Shown here in pieces: positions 49,301 to 53,478 of a stretch of 53,478 nucleotides of DNA (position 1 is its first letter; every line of letters starts with the position of its first letter). The stretch is from Chloromonas sp. AAM2. Lineage: Eukaryota; Chlorophyta; Chlorophyceae; Chlamydomonadales; Chlamydomonadaceae. The DNA lies in contig QAXH01001016.1 of NCBI GenBank assembly GCA_004335635.1, positions 319-53,796 of the forward strand. The letters are read 5' to 3'. The notes below the pieces were generated by a model. That model saw nothing but the letters and a program-made list of their open reading frames with translations. It was not told the origin of the DNA and searched no databases. The position numbers were made by a program, and so were the translations under genes.

Positions 49301-51033
49301 GGGTGCAGCGCTGTTGGTGCAAGACTATAAGTCGTCGTAGCCGGCGCGTCCGTCAATTGGTCTGTAGCGGGCCGCCACGCGCCGCCTAACACGCCACCTC
49401 CGGTGTCCTGCTGCCTGCCGTCACCACCATCAGTTCCGACCGAGCGTGGCTTGCGCCTGGCAGCGCGCTGACGCCTGGTGTCGAGATCTAGGGCTGCCTC
49501 AACCGCACGCTGCACCACCTGCCGTGAGAAAGGCAAAGCAGGAGCCACCAGGAATGGGAAGAGCAGCTCCATCACCTCGTTGCTTTTCTGCCTGGCTCAA
49601 CACTTTCGTTTTTTTTCTGTTTCAAGGGTGCGAGTCATTGCAATCATTTGACTGGAGAGGCGTGTGCACAACTCGTTTGTACACCCACGTGATGCAGCAT
49701 AACGTGATGCAGCAACGTATTTTGTAGCGGCTCACTTGTTCAGGCACTGAAGCCTCGTCGTCCGACGCGAGCAGCCAATCCTCGTCATGCAAAGCCATGC
49801 ATTCAACGCAACCATCATCCCAACGTATGCGGTAGGGCAGCGCCTGCAGGGCATTGTAAGTGATACAGGAATCGCGTGACAAGCCTACAGGACGCTGGCT
49901 GTGTGGAGGGTTGGGTGTGGAGTGTCGGATGTGGAGTGGTTTTGGTTTGTCGTATCCCACGTGATTTGTTGTGGCAGGACTTCACCTCAGCACATGCACA
50001 CTGCGGCCATGCGACCGTGCAAGCGACGCGGCAATCATGGGGCACGACATGCACTGCAGCAAATAGAAACCACCATGGATTGGCCACGGGGTGGTTGCCT
50101 GCTCACGCTCACCAAACTGGGATCGTGGTGTTCCACTTGACCTTTGACAGAAGTGAACATTTTGGGACGATAGACGTGCAATCGGTGGCCTGCCAAGACC
50201 TTTCCACCCAAACCTGCACCCCACAATAGCAACAGCCAATCACTTTTTGCGTGGGCAGTGCAATTTTACGTGACTATGTTCAATGTGGCGGAACTATGAA
50301 TCACTTACTGAGACTCCCATGTGCATGTGGAGCGCACTAGCACTTCCATGGATTGGTTCTGACATCTCATGAACTTAGGTACAGGCCAGTGCTCTCTGAT
50401 CACGTAAGATACCTTTGTGTTGCGCCACATAGGTCATCTCTCACCTCGGGGCAGAGGCGTGGGTCCATGCATGCCCACTCGTTTTCTTCGGAACACGAGG
50501 GCGTTGGCTACCACACATGCCGGACTGCTGTGGGGGTTTGTACGTTGTGCTACCAAGCCTGCATGGCCCTTGTTCCGACCAGCCTGCAGCACAGCCATGA
50601 TGACAGGCTCCCAAGTACGTAAGTATGGATTCAATTAGCATTCATTTCTTTTCGCGGCGCGTTCCGTCAGTCAAGGCATGACTTTAAGATTGGCAAAGGT
50701 GCGACCATGTGGGCAAGTCGAACGGCCAGGGGCGACATCGCCGCAATCAGAACACCTGGTCAATCTGGCGGAACCATGAACCATTTACTGAGACACAAAA
50801 ATAGAGTCGCTTGAATCCCCGGCAATGCACAGACGTACCTGATCATCTGCTTGAGCGGCCTGTGCTTCGTCGCCGCCAGCCTTGGCGCCCTGATCTCCCT
50901 GTGACGTGGGCAGCAACCGGAGGACTGCTTGCGGGAGTGACGCGGCCGGCTCGCTCAGGGTTGGGGATTTGGCAGGTGTGCGAGGTTCCGGCGATTCCGG
51001 AGCACGTTCGCGCTTCATTGAATGCAGCTTCAT
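46328..51033 (-). CDS. Tudor-like plus HSP20-like domain protein, about 9 exons
   Basis: Exons from 5' to 3': 50839-51033, 50113-50213, 49736-49843, 49299-49587, 47906-49140, 47330-47512, 46841-47048, 46597-46697, 46328-46384. From 49843 onward all phases agree (727 codons with TAG). The join between the first two exons is off by one base, so a missing small exon or another splice site is needed. Exons 2-3 resemble a Tudor/Agenet chromatin-reader fold (LAGHRLHVYRPKMF, then YRIRWDDGCVECMALHDEDW). Exon 5 is long, Gln/Ser/Pro-rich and disordered, with a repeated QSVRASSAP. The last three exons look like an alpha-crystallin/HSP20 beta-sandwich (GYTVLRCEEPPGWEVLALVP ... ELQLRAWPDGEAAVAVHG ... HVISLPGPVE ... 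AILTLHGQLYVSL). Both domain calls rest on pattern recognition. The start is the first ATG of exon 1 (MKLHSMKRERAPESPEPRTP). Confidence 0.6.
47711..47750 (-). repeat. Degenerate end of the dispersed 130 bp repeat
   Basis: CACGTGAGGGGAGGGATTTC followed by CCCGTTGAACCTACA parallels the terminus of the 19592 copy, 28 kb away. It lies in an intron of the Tudor/HSP20-like gene. Confidence 0.6.
50281..50314 (+). repeat. 34-base direct repeat, copy A
   Basis: Shares 30 of 34 bases with 50761-50794 (core TTACTGAGAC), exactly 480 bases away, in intron sequence of the Tudor/HSP20-like gene. Confidence 0.75.
50761..50794 (+). repeat. 34-base direct repeat, copy B
   Basis: Partner of 50281-50314. The 446 bases between them show no recognised coding or RNA feature. 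Confidence 0.75.
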
Positions 51034-51541
51034 CTCAAGACGCTATAGTTATAGGCGAATCTGTGTTGTGCGAGGAAGTTGTGGACGAAGACCCGCAGCT
51101 GTGCAAGTCCAGCGCGGATTACACAAAACCGGTCAATGGGTTGGTCAACTGCATGGCGTTTGGCACAGCATTTTAAAGACTGGTGACTAAGGCAGGCAGA
51201 CACTGGCTGCATGAAGATAGATAATGGAGGCACAGGCAACAGGTAGAGCCCACAGCACAGAAAGCTGGCCCCTGCTCTGGCACCGCACTTGTCGAGTGCT
51301 TAGCGAAGCCTGTAATCAAGCAACTGCAACCAGCTGATCCAAGCTTCAACCAAGATCCAAACTGCAGCCAGATGTCTCCAAGGTTGGCTTCGTGCATGTC
51401 AGGTTGAGACTTGAAACGTAGGACTCAACTGCTGCGTCACTTGATTCTACCTGGCCAGTCAATTCTAATGTCCTGAAATCAGAGGGAACTGGCTCTCGTC
51501 AACACGTTCAGCTGCACGCCAACTACTGGGCCAAGACTGAC
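51034..51541. other. Short intergenic region between two minus-strand genes
   Basis: Holds the RFC3 3' UTR, with TGTAA on the minus strand at 51119-51123, and the promoter of the Tudor/HSP20-like gene. The signal sits only 86 bases before that gene's start codon, so the two transcripts nearly touch. Confidence 0.5.
51119..51123 (-). terminator. TGTAA polyadenylation signal of RFC3
   Basis: First minus-strand TGTAA after the RFC3 stop at 51542, about 420 bases downstream. Confidence 0.55.
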
Positions 51542-53204
51542 TCAGAACATGGACACCAAGTAATTCTTGTACTCGCTCATAAACTTGGCCGCAAACGCCT
51601 CCAGATGGAAAATGGCCTTCTGTCCTTCTTGAAGCCGCACGTCATACGATGCAGCCAGCCTGACCACTTCCTGCGCAGCACAAGCAAGCATCACAGGGCA
51701 AGGGACGTGATTTCTCGTGTAGCTAAGCGGCTGAGGTGGACAGCAAGCTCTTAGTAGAAGATCAAAACAGGCTTGTAGAGCTACTGCTCACAAAGTCATG
51801 TTGGGGCTTACTAAGAACAGAAGCTGCTCATCCCTGCTGTTCCAGACAGACACTCTCAGCCTCTGCGCCAACCATACACACAGTCTGGCTTACATCCTTG
51901 TCTTGCCTCAGCTTCACCGCCAACGATCCCCGTGTGGGTCCTTCGTGAAGCTTGCAAGCAACAGCAATCGCATGCCAGCAGCCTACAGCGCCCTGAGGTT
52001 GCTCATCCTGCGCCCAACACTGCACACACCCTGACCTTGATGCCGGCCAACCCAGCCTCCCCACACCTGCGCCTGTGTCACTCACCGTCTTCATTTCGTC
52101 ATCGAGTTTCTTCAGCAGCTCTTTGAGCAGTCCCTTGATGATCATCTCCGGGGGGATGCAGTTGGCAAGCAACTCGTACAGCTTCCCACGGGTCTGCAAG
52201 GCATGCTTGACAGCGACTGGCCAAGGCACCCCTACATACTCAAGGTTGCTTTTGCTGCTCACACACCATGAAGCACGTGCAGGACCTGGCGAATTGGTTG
52301 CTCGCAAGATGTGGCCAAAAAAGAGGTTCCATCAGGTCTCACCACCGCCATGAAGCGGAAACTCAGCAGGAGCTAATAGTTCTGGCCGTGTGCCACAAGC
52401 ATGACAGTGGCCTCACCAGGTATAAGGACTTTGGGCTTTGTTCCCTTAGCATATCCCCTGCAATCTCCACTATGTATGCCTCCCAGTCCGCCGCCGTAAC
52501 CTGCTGCTGGTCTGTGAAGGGGTATTGCTGCACCCGACACACCTCGAACGACAACAGAGCCCTGCAAGGAGAGCACACAAGAGCACACACATATCATCAA
52601 CTGCATCGAACGTTGAGGCAGTCAATCACACTTGTATATTTTGAAATCCAGGCCAATTCAGCACCATAATGAGTTTGTCAGCGTTGAAGCAGGTGCCCCA
52701 TGAGCTTTCGATGCATCCAAGAGGCACCTGGATGAGCGTGCACATGTCTCGTCCCAAGCTACAGGGCATACCTTCTAAGATTTCTGTTGGCATGTGTGAC
52801 CAGACGCGCTGCCAAAGGGTCTGGCAATGTCAGGTTCTCCTTCCCAGCCACAAGGTTAAGCACCTCCATTACCTGCGACAACATGGCCATTGCAAACCCA
52901 TCACAGCGAACTGTACGGATCATCGTACCCCGGCTGCACACCACAGCGCTCTGTGTCAGACAGGTTGTTGCAAGGCAATCCCACACAAATTGCATCAAGC
53001 CAAAGGCCGTTGGAACGAGTGGGTCACTAAGGCATTGAGTGCTGGCTGTGTGCAGTATCAATCTTCATGTCGCATGACACGTGCATAGGGGTGGCATGCT
53101 TGGGGGCATGCTCCTCCACTGGCCCTTGTGCATTAGCATACCTGCAGATCCGAAGGCGCGGGCACCCGCACGCACATGCACCGACTTCTCACAGGGTCCA
53201 TCAC
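51542..53204 (-). CDS. RFC3: Replication factor C subunit 3, C-terminal part (5' exons outside window)
   Basis: RFC3 (human/plant naming; RFC5 in yeast) is one of the small subunits of the clamp loader that opens PCNA and places it on primed DNA. Exons from 5' to 3': 53142-53204, 52772-52872, 52417-52561, 52086-52193, 51542-51670; together 181 codons plus TGA, phases consistent. Visible landmarks are the sensor-1-proximal arginine motif DPVRSRC followed by VRVPAPS, then LARLV-type helix and ANRNLRR, the collar region CRVQQYPF and TRGKLYELLANCIPPEMIIK, and the end IFHLEAFAAKFMSEYKNYL. Walker A, Walker B and the remaining N-terminal ATPase exons must lie past 53478. The frame is clean, so truncation is due only to the window edge. 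Confidence 0.93.
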
Positions 53205-53478
53205 CTGCATGAACATGAACACTGCATGCATGCTGTCGGCACCGCAACACATATTTTTGAGGCACGTTAGAGGGCGGTCACACGTACCAATTTGACTTTC
53301 AATTTGGGTTCCAATTTGGGTTCCAATTTGCCTTTTTTGCGGTCACACGGCCAATTTGGACTTTCAATTGAGGGTCTAATTGAAAGGCTAATTAAGGCGG
53401 GGGGGGGGTATTTTGACTTTCAATTTGGGTTGGGCCAACATCAAGGCGGTGTCCGTTTGACTTGAAACTTTGGGGGTT
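53205..53478. repeat. AT-rich repetitive sequence in an RFC3 intron, window edge
   Basis: Presumed intron upstream of the first visible RFC3 exon. From about 53300 a 12-base unit AATTTGGGTTCC repeats nearly three times. TTTGACTTTCAATTTGGGTT recurs at 53414-53433, and related inverted pieces (TCAATTGAGGGTCTAATTGA) lie between. GGCGGTCACACG at about 53273 and the block before it could be the terminus of a DNA transposon, but the other end is not in the window. No coding signal is seen. Confidence 0.55.

Overview
This is nuclear DNA from a green alga, most likely a chlorophycean of the Chlamydomonas/Volvox type. Four observations point there. Genes are cut into many small exons with introns that nearly all end in TGCAG. 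The proteins are closest to land-plant versions of RPB1, clathrin heavy chain, cytosolic seryl-tRNA synthetase and RFC3. There is an octotricopeptide-repeat (OPR) organelle RNA-binding protein, a family greatly expanded in these algae. Seven gene 3' ends carry the algal polyadenylation signal TGTAA at a sensible distance. All exon coordinates were worked out by hand from splice sites, reading phase and protein similarity remembered from the families. No alignment or search was run.

Layout: 76-14705 (-) is a complete 39-exon RPB1 gene, the largest subunit of RNA polymerase II; its C-terminal heptad tail lies at the left edge and intron 9 holds a 0.78 kb foldback sequence. 15503-18331 (+) is the OPR protein. 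18332-20326 is intergenic and carries a family of about 130 bp repeats in inverted arrangement. 20327-21353 (-) is an unrecognised acidic/basic protein. 21779-33494 (+) is a complete 33-exon clathrin heavy chain. 34123-34717 (-) is a small Ser/Ala-rich protein, divergent from 34968-39756 (+), the 15-exon cytosolic seryl-tRNA synthetase. 40413-44957 (+) is a coiled-coil protein with a very long Ala/Glu-rich tail; a Ty3/gypsy integrase fragment sits in its third intron. 46328-51033 (-) is a protein that appears to join a Tudor-like domain to a C-terminal HSP20-like domain. 51542 to about 53204 (-) is the C-terminal half of RFC3, whose 5' exons lie beyond the window.

The genes do not form a pathway: they are neighbouring housekeeping genes (transcription, vesicle coats, translation, DNA replication) mixed with lineage-specific proteins. 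Two divergent pairs, 20327/21779 and 34717/34968, probably share promoter regions. The points most worth a second look are the heptad-cassette exons of the RPB1 tail, the loss of zinc ligands in the RPB1 clamp, the intronic hairpin, five GC-AG introns concentrated in two genes, the Tudor plus HSP20 architecture, and an in-frame TGA followed by 41 codons of the same biased composition.
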